Numbered from the stretch's first letter, positions 8,720-18,050 are shown. The stretch is DNA of 64,000 bases from Aquimarina aggregata (GCF_001632745.1 NZ_LQRT01000003.1:62001-126000), one strand, 5' to 3'. Numbers and translations are program-made. The notes: generated from the sequence alone by a model not told the origin.

Positions 8720-9386
8720 AAACGAATTCCGTTTATCAAATAGGTTTTGATATTAAAAAAAGTTTGATTATTCTGAATCCTGAAGAAATTTAATATACTT
8801 TAAATCATATTTAAAAATACAGTATGAACGTATTTCAAAACAAAACTTAAATATAAAGTGGATTCTATTTTATAGAGAAGAAGGACGCACCAACTTCGAA
8901 AGAATATTAGACCCCCAAGGGGCGGCGAAAGCGGCGTAAAGGAGTTATAGAATTAGATAATGTGTTCAAATATTGAACATTAACTTCTGAATAAATGATT
9001 GTTGCCGTTTTCATAATAATAGTAACTCTAAATCGTCGGCCGTAGCCCCTTTCGTTAACTAGATGGTACAATATTACATAAAAAGTACGTAGATAAGGTT
9101 AAAAAAAATAAAAAAAACTAGAATTATACGATTTTCGCAAAATCTTATCATCTTATTTAGCATAAACGCAATTAATAACAAATACTTTTCAAAATCGATC
9201 AATACTAAAAAACTACGTTCAAATAGTATATACATAAGCAACAGGTATCTAACAATATTAATTAAAGTCATCCTATACTAAAACAAATAATTATCGTTAT
9301 GCATATAGTCACTTTAAAAGTAGGGCTTAAATATACTTTAGAATTAATGTTGTTGTAATGTTTAAATCCTGTTAATCAAAATAATT
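8720..9386. other. Intergenic region between the arginine operon and the alginate locus
   Basis: 667 bases without a convincing gene; it must contain the promoter of the leftward arg/pro operon, but no clean TTTG/TAnnTTTG pair could be placed. Two things stand out. A perfect palindrome TGTTCAA-ATA-TTGAACA lies at 8963-8979. Two short GC-rich patches (8911-8937, with CCCCAAGGGG and two GGCG words, and 9034-9054, with GTCGGCCGTAGCCCC) contrast with the AT-rich surroundings and share AAGGGGC in opposite orientation. A 65-codon hydrophobic reading frame on the minus strand (9074-9271) has no support. Confidence 0.5.
8963..8979. repeat. Perfect 7-bp inverted repeat, possible operator
   Basis: TGTTCAA-ATA-TTGAACA, a 17-bp palindrome with a 3-base centre, in the gap between two divergent transcription units. 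The size suits a dimeric regulator site. It lies about 245 bases from the arg operon start and about 410 bases from the first PL7 gene, so its target is not clear. Confidence 0.4.
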
Positions 9387-10328
9387 ATGAAAATCAGCAA
9401 ATTAAAATACATTCCAGTTGTAGTGTTATTTATATTTTCTTTAACCAATTGTTCCTCAGATAACGACGAACCCGAAAACCAAGAACAAGACGAGGGAGAT
9501 ACAACCGATGGTGATATCACAGACGGGGATGGAGAAACAACTTCAGACATACCCTATGAAGTTTTAGAACTCAAAAATTGGAAAATCACTCTTCCAAGGG
9601 ATTTCAATAATGATGGTATAGCTGATGAAGTATATTTAGACAAAAGTAGAAATGATTTTGAGGGAGATCCTAGTTTCAAAACATATAAAGACGAATTCTT
9701 TTTTGTAAAAAATAAGAATGTGCTATTTTCTTGCCCTTCACTAAAAGACATTCCTACTACCGGAAATTCTTCAAATACAAGAAGTGAGCTAAGAGAAATG
9801 CCTTCTGATGAAAGTGGTGAAAAAGGTTGGGACGCCAATGACAACAGTATAAAAACATTAGATTTTAAAGTAAAAATAGTACAAACCTCTTCTACCAAAA
9901 AATTTGCATTTGCGCAGATTCATGATTTCAAACAAGATGTTTGGGACGATATTTTAAGAGTACAAATACAAAGTGATAAACCAAATGCCGTAGAAGGAGA
10001 CACAGGTAGAATATACTTATTAGGAGATGTTATCGAAGGCAGAGCGACAGATGGGTTTCCTATAGATTTTAGGAACAGCAACTATGCAGACAGGTACATA
10101 AAAGATGATTATGTTCTCGGAGAATGGTTAACTATTAAAATAACAATACAAAATAGCATTTTGAAAATTTACTTAGAAGATATGAATATGCCAATTCGTA
10201 CCTATACAAATATAACATGTAAGAGCAACTATTATAAAGCAGGGGTTTATAATCAATCTGTTAACTTAGATAGTAACGGCAATGGTATAGCAGAATTTAG
10301 TGAAATAAATATCTCTGAAAATTTCTAA
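9387..10328 (+). CDS. PL7 alginate lyase, lipoprotein
   Basis: 313-aa lipoprotein: signal peptide with lipobox LTNC (Cys22), then an Asp/Glu/Gly-rich linker (about 23-55) of the kind used by surface-exposed lipoproteins of Bacteroidota, then a PL7 (alginate_lyase2) domain. The three PL7 signatures are visible: RSELRE (132-137), QIH (177-179) and YYKAGVYNQ (282-290). PL7 enzymes cut alginate by beta-elimination; a QIH rather than QVH motif is usual for enzymes accepting G-containing sites. It is the first gene of the alginate locus. No TTGGTNNACCAA box is seen in front of it, unlike the next lyase. Calcium or salt dependence cannot be judged. Confidence 0.93.
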   Translation: MKISKLKYIPVVVLFIFSLTNCSSDNDEPENQEQDEGDTTDGDITDGDGETTSDIPYEVLELKNWKITLPRDFNNDGIADEVYLDKSRNDFEGDPSFKTYKDEFFFVKNKNVLFSCPSLKDIPTTGNSSNTRSELREMPSDESGEKGWDANDNSIKTLDFKVKIVQTSSTKKFAFAQIHDFKQDVWDDILRVQIQSDKPNAVEGDTGRIYLLGDVIEGRATDGFPIDFRNSNYADRYIKDDYVLGEWLTIKITIQNSILKIYLEDMNMPIRTYTNITCKSNYYKAGVYNQSVNLDSNGNGIAEFSEINISENF

Positions 10329-10412
10329 AGAATAAATGTACTTTTCCCCTTATCACCTAACCATTAATTTCATAATTAATTAACTGTTTTTTAAACGAAT
10401 AATCATTTTTTA

Positions 10413-10452
10413 TTTGTAAAAATCAATAGATTATTATAAATTGGTCAACCAA
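10413..10452 (+). promoter_or_regulatory. Promoter and single GntR-type box in front of the CBM32-PL7 gene
   Basis: TTGGTCAACCAA at 10441-10452 is a 12-bp palindrome of the TTGGTNNACCAA type. TTTG at 10413-10416 and TAAATTGG at 10437-10444 (one mismatch to TAnnTTTG, 20-base spacing) look like the promoter, with the box overlapping the -7 element and the start point. A second box 13 bp downstream is only a weak half-match (TTAGGGTATTAA). The same type of box is found at 12850, 18013 and 25122. Confidence 0.65.
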
Positions 10453-10485
10453 TTAGGGTATTAATAAAATTTTAACACAAACACT

Positions 10486-11775
10486 ATGAAAAACTATCGC
10501 AAAACCCTGAGCTATTCATTCATTGCAATAACTCTAGGATTATTTACAAGTTGCACCACAGATATTGAATCGCTAGAACAACTTGAAAGCATTCAGAATT
10601 CAGATGCTAAAGCATCAGCTAGCAAACTCAATATTTCTTCGGTATCTGCAAATGGTGATGACGGTAACAGACCCAGTAATACTTTAGATGGCAATCTAAA
10701 TACGCGCTGGTCTTCTAACGGGAGAACAGGGAAATACATTACTTATGATCTCGGTTCTTCAAAAAAAATATCAAGTGTAAAGCTAGCTTGGTTTAAAGGA
10801 GATCAAAGAAAAGCATATTTTAAAATACGCGTTGGTAATTCTACTTCTAATTTATTCACCGTAGTCGATAGAAAATCTCAGGGAAGCAGCGGATCGACTC
10901 GTCAACTAGAAACTTATAATTTTAATGAAGTTAGTGCTCGATATGTCCGCATTTCAGGCTTCGGAAACTCTAGTAATAGCTGGAACAGTTTGACCGAAAC
11001 CGAGATTTATGGTTCGGGAGATGGCGATGGTGGCGGTGATGGCGGTGGCGACGGCGGTGGAAACACTCCTTATGATCTACTTGGGCTTAAAAATTGGAAA
11101 TTAAATGGATTAAGCGGAACACCATCGAATAACAGCTATGTAGATGCTATTCCAAATCTAAGCTCTTATACAAATAATAATTGGTTCTTTTTAGATAATA
11201 ATTGGGCGATATTTCAAGTATGGGCAGGAAGTGATACTTCTTCAGGTTCAGGAAATCCAAGAATGGAGTTAAGAGAACTAACCGCAAACGGGAATAACAA
11301 TATTTTCTGGGATGGTACAACTAGCAAAGAACATCGAATGAAATGGAAAGTAAGAGTAGATCGTTTACCTAGTTCAGGAAAAGTTTGTTTTGGACAAATA
11401 CATGATAAGACCGACTTTTTTGACGATGTTATTAGAGTGCAATGTCAAGGAAATGCAAATCAAACCAGTGGCAGCGTTAAATTAAGAATTAATGGATATG
11501 TTACAGAAGAACTCGAAGGTGGAGGTAAAACTGTTGGTAGTTTTAACCTAGGAGAAGAAATGTACTTTGAATTAACTTATAAAAATAGTGTTGTAAAATT
11601 ATACGAACTTAATAGTAGTGGTAATAGAATAAAAACCATTTTTACTTCGCAAAAAGCTGCAGCCAAACAAAACTATTTTAAAGCAGGTAATTACTTACAA
11701 TCAATGAAAGGAAAATCTTATAAAAGTTCTGATTTTGGTCGTGTAGGAATTAGCAAGTTAGAGGTATTTCATTAA
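10486..11775 (+). CDS. Alginate lyase, CBM32 (F5/8 type C) plus PL7, lipoprotein
   Basis: 429 aa. Signal peptide and lipobox LFTSC (Cys23); an F5/8 type C / CBM32 sugar-binding domain at about 45-176 (NTLDGNLNTRWSSNG and a closing ARYVRISGFGNS segment); a Gly/Asp linker (177-192); then a PL7 domain with RMELREL (259-265), QIHD (304-307) and YFKAGNYLQ (397-405). The binding domain should hold the enzyme on alginate chains. It is only about 160 bases after the first PL7 gene but has its own promoter and operator. A terminator-like hairpin follows. The catalytic residues of the family (Arg, Gln, His, Tyr) are all present in the motifs. Confidence 0.94.
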   Translation: MKNYRKTLSYSFIAITLGLFTSCTTDIESLEQLESIQNSDAKASASKLNISSVSANGDDGNRPSNTLDGNLNTRWSSNGRTGKYITYDLGSSKKISSVKLAWFKGDQRKAYFKIRVGNSTSNLFTVVDRKSQGSSGSTRQLETYNFNEVSARYVRISGFGNSSNSWNSLTETEIYGSGDGDGGGDGGGDGGGNTPYDLLGLKNWKLNGLSGTPSNNSYVDAIPNLSSYTNNNWFFLDNNWAIFQVWAGSDTSSGSGNPRMELRELTANGNNNIFWDGTTSKEHRMKWKVRVDRLPSSGKVCFGQIHDKTDFFDDVIRVQCQGNANQTSGSVKLRINGYVTEELEGGGKTVGSFNLGEEMYFELTYKNSVVKLYELNSSGNRIKTIFTSQKAAAKQNYFKAGNYLQSMKGKSYKSSDFGRVGISKLEVFH

Positions 11776-11812
11776 TCCTTCTTATATAGGATAAATACTA
11801 TCCTAATGTCAC

Positions 11813-11852
11813 AAAGCCGTCTGATTTATTTTTAGGCGGTTTCGTTTTTTTT
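11813..11852 (+). terminator. Probable Rho-independent terminator after CBM32-PL7
   Basis: AAAGCCGTCT (11813-11822) pairs with AGGCGGTTT (11834-11842) with one bulged base, followed by CG and a run of eight T. A separate perfect hairpin, TAGGATA-aatac-TATCCTA (11787-11805), lies just upstream without a T run. Confidence 0.6.
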
Positions 11853-11907
11853 ACAAAAATTGAGGCTTTTTAAATTTATATTGATAATTTTAATATTATT
11901 TTCTTGG

Positions 11908-11922
11908 AAGAACAAGGTTCTT
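11908..11922. promoter_or_regulatory. Palindrome in front of the first GntR gene
   Basis: AAGAAC-AAG-GTTCTT is a perfect 6-bp inverted repeat 36 bases upstream of the GntR start. It differs from the TTGGTNNACCAA boxes found at the other promoters of the locus, so the first regulator may be controlled differently from its targets. Its role is inferred from shape and position only. Confidence 0.4.
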
Positions 11923-11958
11923 TCTTAAGAAAAATGATCTAAACAATTAAAATTTGAT

Positions 11959-12672
11959 ATGAAATTGAATGTTATTGACAACACTGAAAAACCCACTAAA
12001 TCAAAAACTAGTCCAGAAGAAGTTATCATCTCTAAAATAAGAGAATTAATAGTATCTAAACAACTAGAACCTGGTGACAGACTTCCAGCAGAAAGAGATC
12101 TTGCTAAGAGATTTGGAGTAAGTCGAAATCAGTTGCGTCAAGCTATTCAACGATTAGAATTTTATGGCCTTGTTAAAAAGTACCCTCAGAGCGGTACTCG
12201 AGTTTCAAATATTGGTGTAACAGCACTTAACGGAATGATGTCTGATATCCTTCAATTGCAAAATCCGGATTTTAAATCTTTAGTAGAAACTAGGATAATT
12301 CTAGAAACTAATGCTGTAAGGATAGCAGCAACTCGACGAACAGAAAATCAAATCTATCAAATACAAAAAGCACATGAAGCCTATAGCGAAAAAGCAGTTA
12401 AAGGACTAGATGCTATAGAAGAAGATTTGATGTTTCACCTTAAACTAGCTGAGGCTAGTAATAATACAGTTATCAATTCTCTTATGCTGATTATTACTCC
12501 CGAAATAATCACACATTTTGTAAAAAACAAAGTTTGTAATAAAGAAGAGAACTACCTGCTAATTAAAGAACATCAGGATATAGTAGATGCTGTTAAAGAA
12601 AAAGATGTTGAAAAGGCAGTAGCGAATCTAAATAATCATTTCAAAGAATTACATAGATATTGTAATGAGTAA
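11959..12672 (+). CDS. GntR family regulator, FadR/FCD type (alginate locus, copy 1)
   Basis: 237 aa. N-terminal winged HTH at about 22-92 (GDRLPAERDLAKRFGVSRNQLRQAIQRLE is the recognition region) and a C-terminal FCD ligand domain with the Asp/His pattern of metal-binding FCD proteins (EEDLMFHL, KEHQDIVDAV, NNHFKELH). FadR-type GntR proteins such as UxuR/ExuR bind TTGGTNNACCAA-like sites and respond to uronates. It is clearly paralogous to the second GntR at 25173, with shared stretches PDFKSLVETRI and TPEIIT. The likely ligand is an alginate breakdown product (DEH or KDG); this is inferred. Confidence 0.9.
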   Translation: MKLNVIDNTEKPTKSKTSPEEVIISKIRELIVSKQLEPGDRLPAERDLAKRFGVSRNQLRQAIQRLEFYGLVKKYPQSGTRVSNIGVTALNGMMSDILQLQNPDFKSLVETRIILETNAVRIAATRRTENQIYQIQKAHEAYSEKAVKGLDAIEEDLMFHLKLAEASNNTVINSLMLIITPEIITHFVKNKVCNKEENYLLIKEHQDIVDAVKEKDVEKAVANLNNHFKELHRYCNE

Positions 12673-12822
12673 GAAATCAATACTCTTTCTTTTTTACAAT
12701 AACAAATAATAAACAACCACTTCTTTTTGAAGTTACTATTAGACAAAACAGTTTTTTTTGTCAAAAAAGTAGGTTCTTAACGTCTTTTTTAGACATTTCA
12801 TCAAAAAAATAACGATACTTTA

Positions 12823-12874
12823 TTTGATTATTGATTTATATTTTTATTTTTGGTTAACCAAATTGGTAAACCAG
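12823..12874 (+). promoter_or_regulatory. Promoter with two phased GntR boxes in front of the PL6 gene
   Basis: TTTG (12823-12826), 18 bases, then TATTTTTG (12845-12852), a match to the Bacteroidetes TAnnTTTG -7 element. Box 1 TTGGTTAACCAA is at 12850-12861 and box 2 TTGGTAAACCAG at 12863-12874, a 13-bp step. Box 1 shares its first three bases with the end of the -7 element, so a bound repressor would cover the start of transcription. Only 8 bases separate box 2 from the PL6 ATG, so the 5' leader is about 25 bases. Confidence 0.8.
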
Positions 12875-12882
12875 TTAATTTA

Positions 12883-15222
12883 ATGAAAATAAAAATCCTT
12901 TTTTGTATACTATTAAGTATATCGTTCTATGCATGTAATAACAATGCATCAAAAAAAAACAATAGTATTATTAGCTCTGTTGATGCATTTAATGAAGCAT
13001 TAAAAACTATACAACCCGGAGACTCTATTGTTTTGTCAAAAGGCATTTGGAAAGATGCAGAGTTATTATTTGAGGCTAAAGGAACTAAAGAAAAACCTAT
13101 TACTCTAACTGTAGAAGAAAAAGGCGCAACAACTTTAGAAGGAGCGTCCTACCTAAGAATGGCCGGTGAATACTTAGTGGTAAGTGGATTGGTTTTTAAA
13201 AACGGCTTTACTCCTACTTCTGAAGTGATTTCATTTAAAAAAGATAAAAATAATTTTGCTTCAAATAGTCGTCTAACAGAATGTGTAATTGATAATTACA
13301 GTAATCCTGAAAGAAGAGAACAGGACTATTGGATTGGTATCTATGGAAAAAACAACAGAATAGATCACAATCATATCGAAGGAAAAAGCAATCTTGGAGT
13401 TACAATGGCTGTGCGCCTTAACTCAAAAGAATTTATTGAGAATCATCACCAAATAGATCATAATTACTTTGGTCCAAGACAAACCTTAGGCTCAAATGGT
13501 GGAGAAACACTCAGAATAGGAACAAGCCATCATTCCTTAAGCAATTCTAACACAATTGTTGAGCACAACTACTTTGATCGATGTGCCGGTGAATTAGAAA
13601 TCATATCTAGCAAATCTTGCCAAAATACATATCGTAATAATGTATTTTTCGAATGCCGAGGAACCTTAACTATGCGTCATGGAAACGAAACCAATGTTAA
13701 CAATAACGTGTTTATTGGTAACGGGGTACCAAGTACAGGTGGTATTCGTGTCATAAACGGAAAACAAACTGTAGAAAACAATTATGCAATAGGCCTTACA
13801 GGTTATCGTTTTGGAGGTGCATTAGTAGTAATGAATGGTGTTCCAAATTCACCATTAAACAGATACTTTCAAGTAAGTGATGCTAAAATTAAAAACAACA
13901 CTTTTATTAATTGTGATTATATACAATTATGTGCAGGAAGTGATGCCGAACGTAGTGCAACACCTATTAATTCTGTAATGCATAACAATATTTTCTACAA
14001 TGAAAATAAAGATGATTCATTTACAGTTTATGATGATATCACGGGTATTGATTTTCAAAACAACCTTATTAGCCCCAATACAAAAGGAATTTCAAAAAAT
14101 GGGTTTACAGCCACAAAGTTAGTGCTGCAAAAAAACAATTATGGTTTGTTAGCTCCAGCAACAACTCCTACACCAGGTCTTGGTGCAATAATTAAAGGTG
14201 AGATTCCATCAAAAGAAACTACAGGTGCATCCTGGTACCCAAAAGTTAACAAAACAGCTTCTTTTAATTCTGGTAAAACAATACATGTTAAACCTGGTAT
14301 AAATACATTATTTGATGCTGTAAAAAATTCTGCGCCTGGTGATATAATTAAACTAACAGCTCAAGATGGATATCTACAAACGAAAACGATTGAAATAAAA
14401 CATCCTATTACAATATCAACTTCCTCAAAAAAATCAACTATTACTTTTGAAAAAAAATCATTGTTTGACATTCTAAATGGAGGAAGTTTGAAATTAAACA
14501 ACCTTATTTTTGATGGAAAAGAAGCTCCAGATTATGCTGGAAATGCTGTGATTAGAACTAGTAAATATTCTATGAACAAAAATTATAAACTACTTATAGA
14601 TAATTGTGATTTTAAAAATCTAAATATCAATCATTCATATGATGTTGTAAAAGTATTCAAGAATACTATGGCCGATACAATTAGTATTACTAATGCTACA
14701 TTTAAAAATATTACCGGTAATATACTCTCGTTAGATAAAGAAATTGGCGAAAATGGGATTTTTAATGCAGAATTCGTAATCCTAAAAAACAATGTATTTT
14801 CCAATATTGATGGTGCTGTATTAAATTTGGTTAGAGATGGCCGTGATGAAAGTACATTTGGACCATTTCTTACTTTCGATCATAATGTTTTGGACAATGT
14901 TGGTCATGGTAAACGAAATAAAAACAAAAAATCTATTTCTTTAGTGGGAGTACAAAATGCCATTATAAAAAATAGCATTTTTAATAACAGTAAAGGTATT
15001 CAAATGCACTTAGTAGTAGGCGGTCCTATTGCTAAGGTTCATCATACAAACTTTTTTAAATCTGAGAAAGTAGTAGTTACAGGAGATCAAAAATATGAAA
15101 TAGGAACCATCTGGTCTTTAGATCCAAAGTTCGAAAACATGGAGACTTACTCCCTCACGAACAACTCTGAATTAACCAACAAAGGAGATGATAATTTAGA
15201 TATCGGAATACTAAAAAAATAA
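12883..15222 (+). CDS. PL6 alginate lyase, two-domain, lipoprotein
   Basis: 779 aa from the ATG at 12883. A longer frame beginning with TTG at 12850 would translate the operator and is rejected: MKIKILFCILLSISFYAC is a clean lipoprotein signal (Cys18). The N-terminal half is a parallel beta-helix of the chondroitinase-B/PL6 type with many short N-rich turns (NNVFF, NNNVF). Lys244 (ISSKSCQ) and Arg265 (TMRHGNE) are 21 residues apart, matching the Lys/Arg catalytic pair of PL6 enzymes. The C-terminal half (from about 470) is a second beta-helix-like domain as in large two-domain PL6 lyases. It is followed after 2 bases by PL17, one operon. Confidence 0.93.
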   Translation: MKIKILFCILLSISFYACNNNASKKNNSIISSVDAFNEALKTIQPGDSIVLSKGIWKDAELLFEAKGTKEKPITLTVEEKGATTLEGASYLRMAGEYLVVSGLVFKNGFTPTSEVISFKKDKNNFASNSRLTECVIDNYSNPERREQDYWIGIYGKNNRIDHNHIEGKSNLGVTMAVRLNSKEFIENHHQIDHNYFGPRQTLGSNGGETLRIGTSHHSLSNSNTIVEHNYFDRCAGELEIISSKSCQNTYRNNVFFECRGTLTMRHGNETNVNNNVFIGNGVPSTGGIRVINGKQTVENNYAIGLTGYRFGGALVVMNGVPNSPLNRYFQVSDAKIKNNTFINCDYIQLCAGSDAERSATPINSVMHNNIFYNENKDDSFTVYDDITGIDFQNNLISPNTKGISKNGFTATKLVLQKNNYGLLAPATTPTPGLGAIIKGEIPSKETTGASWYPKVNKTASFNSGKTIHVKPGINTLFDAVKNSAPGDIIKLTAQDGYLQTKTIEIKHPITISTSSKKSTITFEKKSLFDILNGGSLKLNNLIFDGKEAPDYAGNAVIRTSKYSMNKNYKLLIDNCDFKNLNINHSYDVVKVFKNTMADTISITNATFKNITGNILSLDKEIGENGIFNAEFVILKNNVFSNIDGAVLNLVRDGRDESTFGPFLTFDHNVLDNVGHGKRNKNKKSISLVGVQNAIIKNSIFNNSKGIQMHLVVGGPIAKVHHTNFFKSEKVVVTGDQKYEIGTIWSLDPKFENMETYSLTNNSELTNKGDDNLDIGILKK

Positions 15223-15224
15223 CT

Positions 15225-17504
15225 ATGTCAAGATCAATCACACAATCGTCATCTTTTATAAATTTTTATTACTCTTTTTTTGTTGTTTTCTCTATCGCCT
15301 TCTCTATACATGCTAATGCACAAGAACATCCCAATTTAATATTAACAAAAAGCGGAGTTGAAACTATTAAAAAACAATTAGGGACTATCCCAATTTTTGA
15401 TACAACATTAAACAAGGTAAAAAACGCCATTGATCAAGAAATCGCTTCTGGCATACACGTACCTATTCCTAAAGATATGGCTGGGGGATATACACATGAC
15501 AGGCATAAAAAAAACTGGATAACCCTGCAACAAGCTGGCGTATTATACCAACTTTTAGCTGATGATAAATACGCTAAATATGTTCATGATGTTCTAAAGG
15601 AGTATGCAAAAATATACCCTACCCTACCCTTACACCCACAAACAAGATCTTATGCAAGAGGGAAAATATTTTGGCAATGCTTAAATGATTCTAATTGGTT
15701 AGTCTATGTAAGTCAAGCTTATGACTGTATTTATGATTACTTATCAAAAAAGGAACGTGATAATTTAGAGAAAAACCTGTTCATCCCGTACGCTAATTTT
15801 TTATCAGAAGGAAGTCCACAATTCTTTAATAGAATTCACAATCATAGTACATGGGGCAATGTAGCGGTAGGAATGATTGGGTTGGTTATGGATAATCAAG
15901 AATTAATTGATCGTGCATTATATGGGTTAAAAAGTGACAACATTGATCCCAATCAAAAAGACAATGATGGCGGTTTTATTAAAACTAAGGGTCAAAAGAC
16001 AGGCTTCTTAGCTAATTTAGACGAGCCTTTCTCTCCAGACGGATATTATACTGAAGGTCCATACTACCAAAGGTATGCTATGTATCCATTTATGATTTTT
16101 GCAGAAGCGCTACAAAATAAAAAACCAGAGTTAAAAATATTTGAATATAAAAACGGGGTACTAATAAAGGCTGTTTACGCACTGTTAAACTTAACAAACG
16201 CTAATGGTGAATTTTTTCCTTTAAATGACGGACAGAAAGGAATGTCTTACTATTCTAGAGAATTGGTATCAGCGGTAAATATTGCTTATCATTTTGGAGG
16301 AAACGACCCTTCTCTTCTTAGTATTGCAAAGCAACAAAATAGGATACAATTAGATGACACAGGACTCTCTGTAGCCCTAGGTATACAACAAAAAAAAGCA
16401 AAACCTTTTATCAAAAAATCTATAGAACTTAGAGATGGGTCAGATGGCACTCAAGGTAGTGTAGGAATTCTTCGTTCTAAAAATCAACAATTTGGCTTAG
16501 TAATGAAATATACCGCCCAAGGCTTAAGTCATGGACATTATGATAAATTATCATTTTCGTATTACAATAAAGGAAATGAAATACTGCAAGATTATGGGCT
16601 TGCTCGATTTGTAAACATCGAACAGAAAAATGGTGGAGGCTACCTTAAAGAAAATAAAACTTGGGCTAAACAAAGTATCGCTCATAACACTATTATCCAA
16701 GACGAAATCTCGCATTTTGAAGGTAAATTTAAAATTGGAAGTACGCATCACTCAGAAAAATATCTTTTTGATGTATCAAACCCAAAACTCCAAATTGTAA
16801 GTGCAAAAGAAGACAATGCATACCCAGGTACAAATCTTCATAGAACCATGCTCGTACTAGAGGATAATGATTTTGAAAATCCACTAGTAATTGATGTTAT
16901 GCAATTTAAATCTAAGACTACTCATCAATTCGATCTACCTTTTTACTATAATGGACAAATCATTGATACTAATTTCGAATACTCAAGTCCCGAAACACTA
17001 ACTAAAGTAGGCGAAAAAAATGGGTATCAACATCTATGGTTGGAAGGAAAAAGTATATTGAAAGAAGAAAGAACACTTCAAACTACATGGAAGACAAATC
17101 AAACATTTTATACCTTATCAACATTAGCAAAACAAAATGATGAATTTTTATTTACAAGGATTGGAGCCAATGACCCTAACTTTAACTTAAGAAGAGATCC
17201 TTCATTCCTCATAAGAAAACCTAAACAAGAAGAAGGTGTTTTTATTAGTGTTGTAGAAGCCCACGGATCATATAACTATGTTACCGAGATAGCAAATAAT
17301 GCGCATAGTAACATTAAAAAAATTACAAAAAACAGTACCAAAAATAAGAACTATGTTTCTTGGTCTATACTTACTAAAAAAGACAAAAAACATACTTTCG
17401 TTCTATGCACCACGGATTCAAATAACAAAACATCACACACAATTACTATAAATGGAAAACCCTTTTCTTGGGTTGGCCCTTACACACATAACAAGGAAAA
17501 TTAA
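15225..17504 (+). CDS. PL17 exo-oligoalginate lyase
   Basis: 759 aa with an N-terminal signal segment ending near ANAQ, an alpha/alpha toroid domain and a C-terminal heparinase II/III-like beta-sandwich (from about 400). Active-site candidates are Asn206-His207 in NRIHNHSTWGN and the tyrosines of DGYYTEGPYYQRYA (272-285). Further on, LSHGHYDKLSFSYYNKG holds the conserved His of the sandwich domain. PL17 enzymes remove unsaturated monosaccharides from oligo-alginate ends; here the products would feed KdgF. The start lies 2 bases after the PL6 stop and the stop 26 bases before KdgF. No lipobox, so a periplasmic location is likely. Confidence 0.93.
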   Translation: MSRSITQSSSFINFYYSFFVVFSIAFSIHANAQEHPNLILTKSGVETIKKQLGTIPIFDTTLNKVKNAIDQEIASGIHVPIPKDMAGGYTHDRHKKNWITLQQAGVLYQLLADDKYAKYVHDVLKEYAKIYPTLPLHPQTRSYARGKIFWQCLNDSNWLVYVSQAYDCIYDYLSKKERDNLEKNLFIPYANFLSEGSPQFFNRIHNHSTWGNVAVGMIGLVMDNQELIDRALYGLKSDNIDPNQKDNDGGFIKTKGQKTGFLANLDEPFSPDGYYTEGPYYQRYAMYPFMIFAEALQNKKPELKIFEYKNGVLIKAVYALLNLTNANGEFFPLNDGQKGMSYYSRELVSAVNIAYHFGGNDPSLLSIAKQQNRIQLDDTGLSVALGIQQKKAKPFIKKSIELRDGSDGTQGSVGILRSKNQQFGLVMKYTAQGLSHGHYDKLSFSYYNKGNEILQDYGLARFVNIEQKNGGGYLKENKTWAKQSIAHNTIIQDEISHFEGKFKIGSTHHSEKYLFDVSNPKLQIVSAKEDNAYPGTNLHRTMLVLEDNDFENPLVIDVMQFKSKTTHQFDLPFYYNGQIIDTNFEYSSPETLTKVGEKNGYQHLWLEGKSILKEERTLQTTWKTNQTFYTLSTLAKQNDEFLFTRIGANDPNFNLRRDPSFLIRKPKQEEGVFISVVEAHGSYNYVTEIANNAHSNIKKITKNSTKNKNYVSWSILTKKDKKHTFVLCTTDSNNKTSHTITINGKPFSWVGPYTHNKEN

Positions 17505-17530
17505 TTTTATATTTTTTAACACTTATCACA

Positions 17531-17878
17531 ATGGAAAGTTTTGGATCGAGTAAAGAATTTATCATCGGAGATGACATTAAATGGGAAACAGTTGGCGAAG
17601 GAGTACAACGACAAATTATGGGTTATGATGATAAAATAATGTTAGTACATGTCAAATTCGAAAAAGGATCGATAGGCCCTATTCATGATCATCACCACTC
17701 TCAAGTTACCTACGTACAGAGTGGTCAGTTTGAAGTTAGTATCAATGGTGAAAAAAAAGTACTTAAAGGTGGAGACTGTTTCTATATTCCCCCACATGCA
17801 CCACATGGAGCAGTATGTCTAGAGGCCGGAGTACTTATAGATGTTTTTAGCCCTATCCGAGAAGATTTTATGCAATAA
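17531..17878 (+). CDS. kdgF: KdgF-like cupin, unsaturated uronate linearisation
   Basis: 115-aa single-domain cupin. Metal ligands are visible as IHDHHHSQ (51-58) and PPHAPHG (87-93), with the GGDCFYIPP beta-strand between. KdgF proteins open the ring of the 4,5-unsaturated uronate released by pectate or alginate lyases to a linear keto form (5-keto then DEH). Placement as third gene of a PL6-PL17 operon supports exactly this role. No signal peptide, so cytoplasmic. Confidence 0.9.
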   Translation: MESFGSSKEFIIGDDIKWETVGEGVQRQIMGYDDKIMLVHVKFEKGSIGPIHDHHHSQVTYVQSGQFEVSINGEKKVLKGGDCFYIPPHAPHGAVCLEAGVLIDVFSPIREDFMQ

Positions 17879-18007
17879 AGAAAGTGTACAAAACATTTGT
17901 TTAGTAGTATAATATCAATATGATAATATTTTAATAGTCAAAATAGATACTTCGGAAATTTTAACATTAAAACTTAGTATATTTTTTTATTTAACATTAA
18001 AATAACA

Positions 18008-18050
18008 TATATTTGGTAAACCAATTTGGTTACCCAATTTGGTTTACCAA
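18008..18050 (+). promoter_or_regulatory. susC promoter with three GntR boxes phased at 13 bp
   Basis: TATATTTG at 18008-18015 matches TAnnTTTG; the -33 position is T-rich but not a clean TTTG. Boxes: TTGGTAAACCAA 18013-18024, TTGGTTACCCAA 18026-18037, TTGGTTTACCAA 18039-18050. The starts are exactly 13 bp apart and box 1 overlaps the end of the -7 element by three bases, the same geometry as at 12850 and 25122. A GntR/FadR repressor bound here would block transcription start and could bind cooperatively along the array. Confidence 0.85.

Noticed and set aside
9074-9271. 65-codon hydrophobic reading frame on the minus strand in the gap before the first PL7 gene
   Set aside because: Composition follows the AT-rich DNA, there is no plausible upstream signal, and no family resemblance.
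9361-9386. Possible degenerate GntR box (CTGTTAATCAAA) before the first PL7 gene
   Set aside because: Too many mismatches to TTGGTNNACCAA and no promoter element in the right register.
12850-12882. TTG start extending the PL6 protein by 11 residues
   Set aside because: It translates the two operator boxes and puts residues in front of a perfect lipoprotein signal that starts at ATG 12883.
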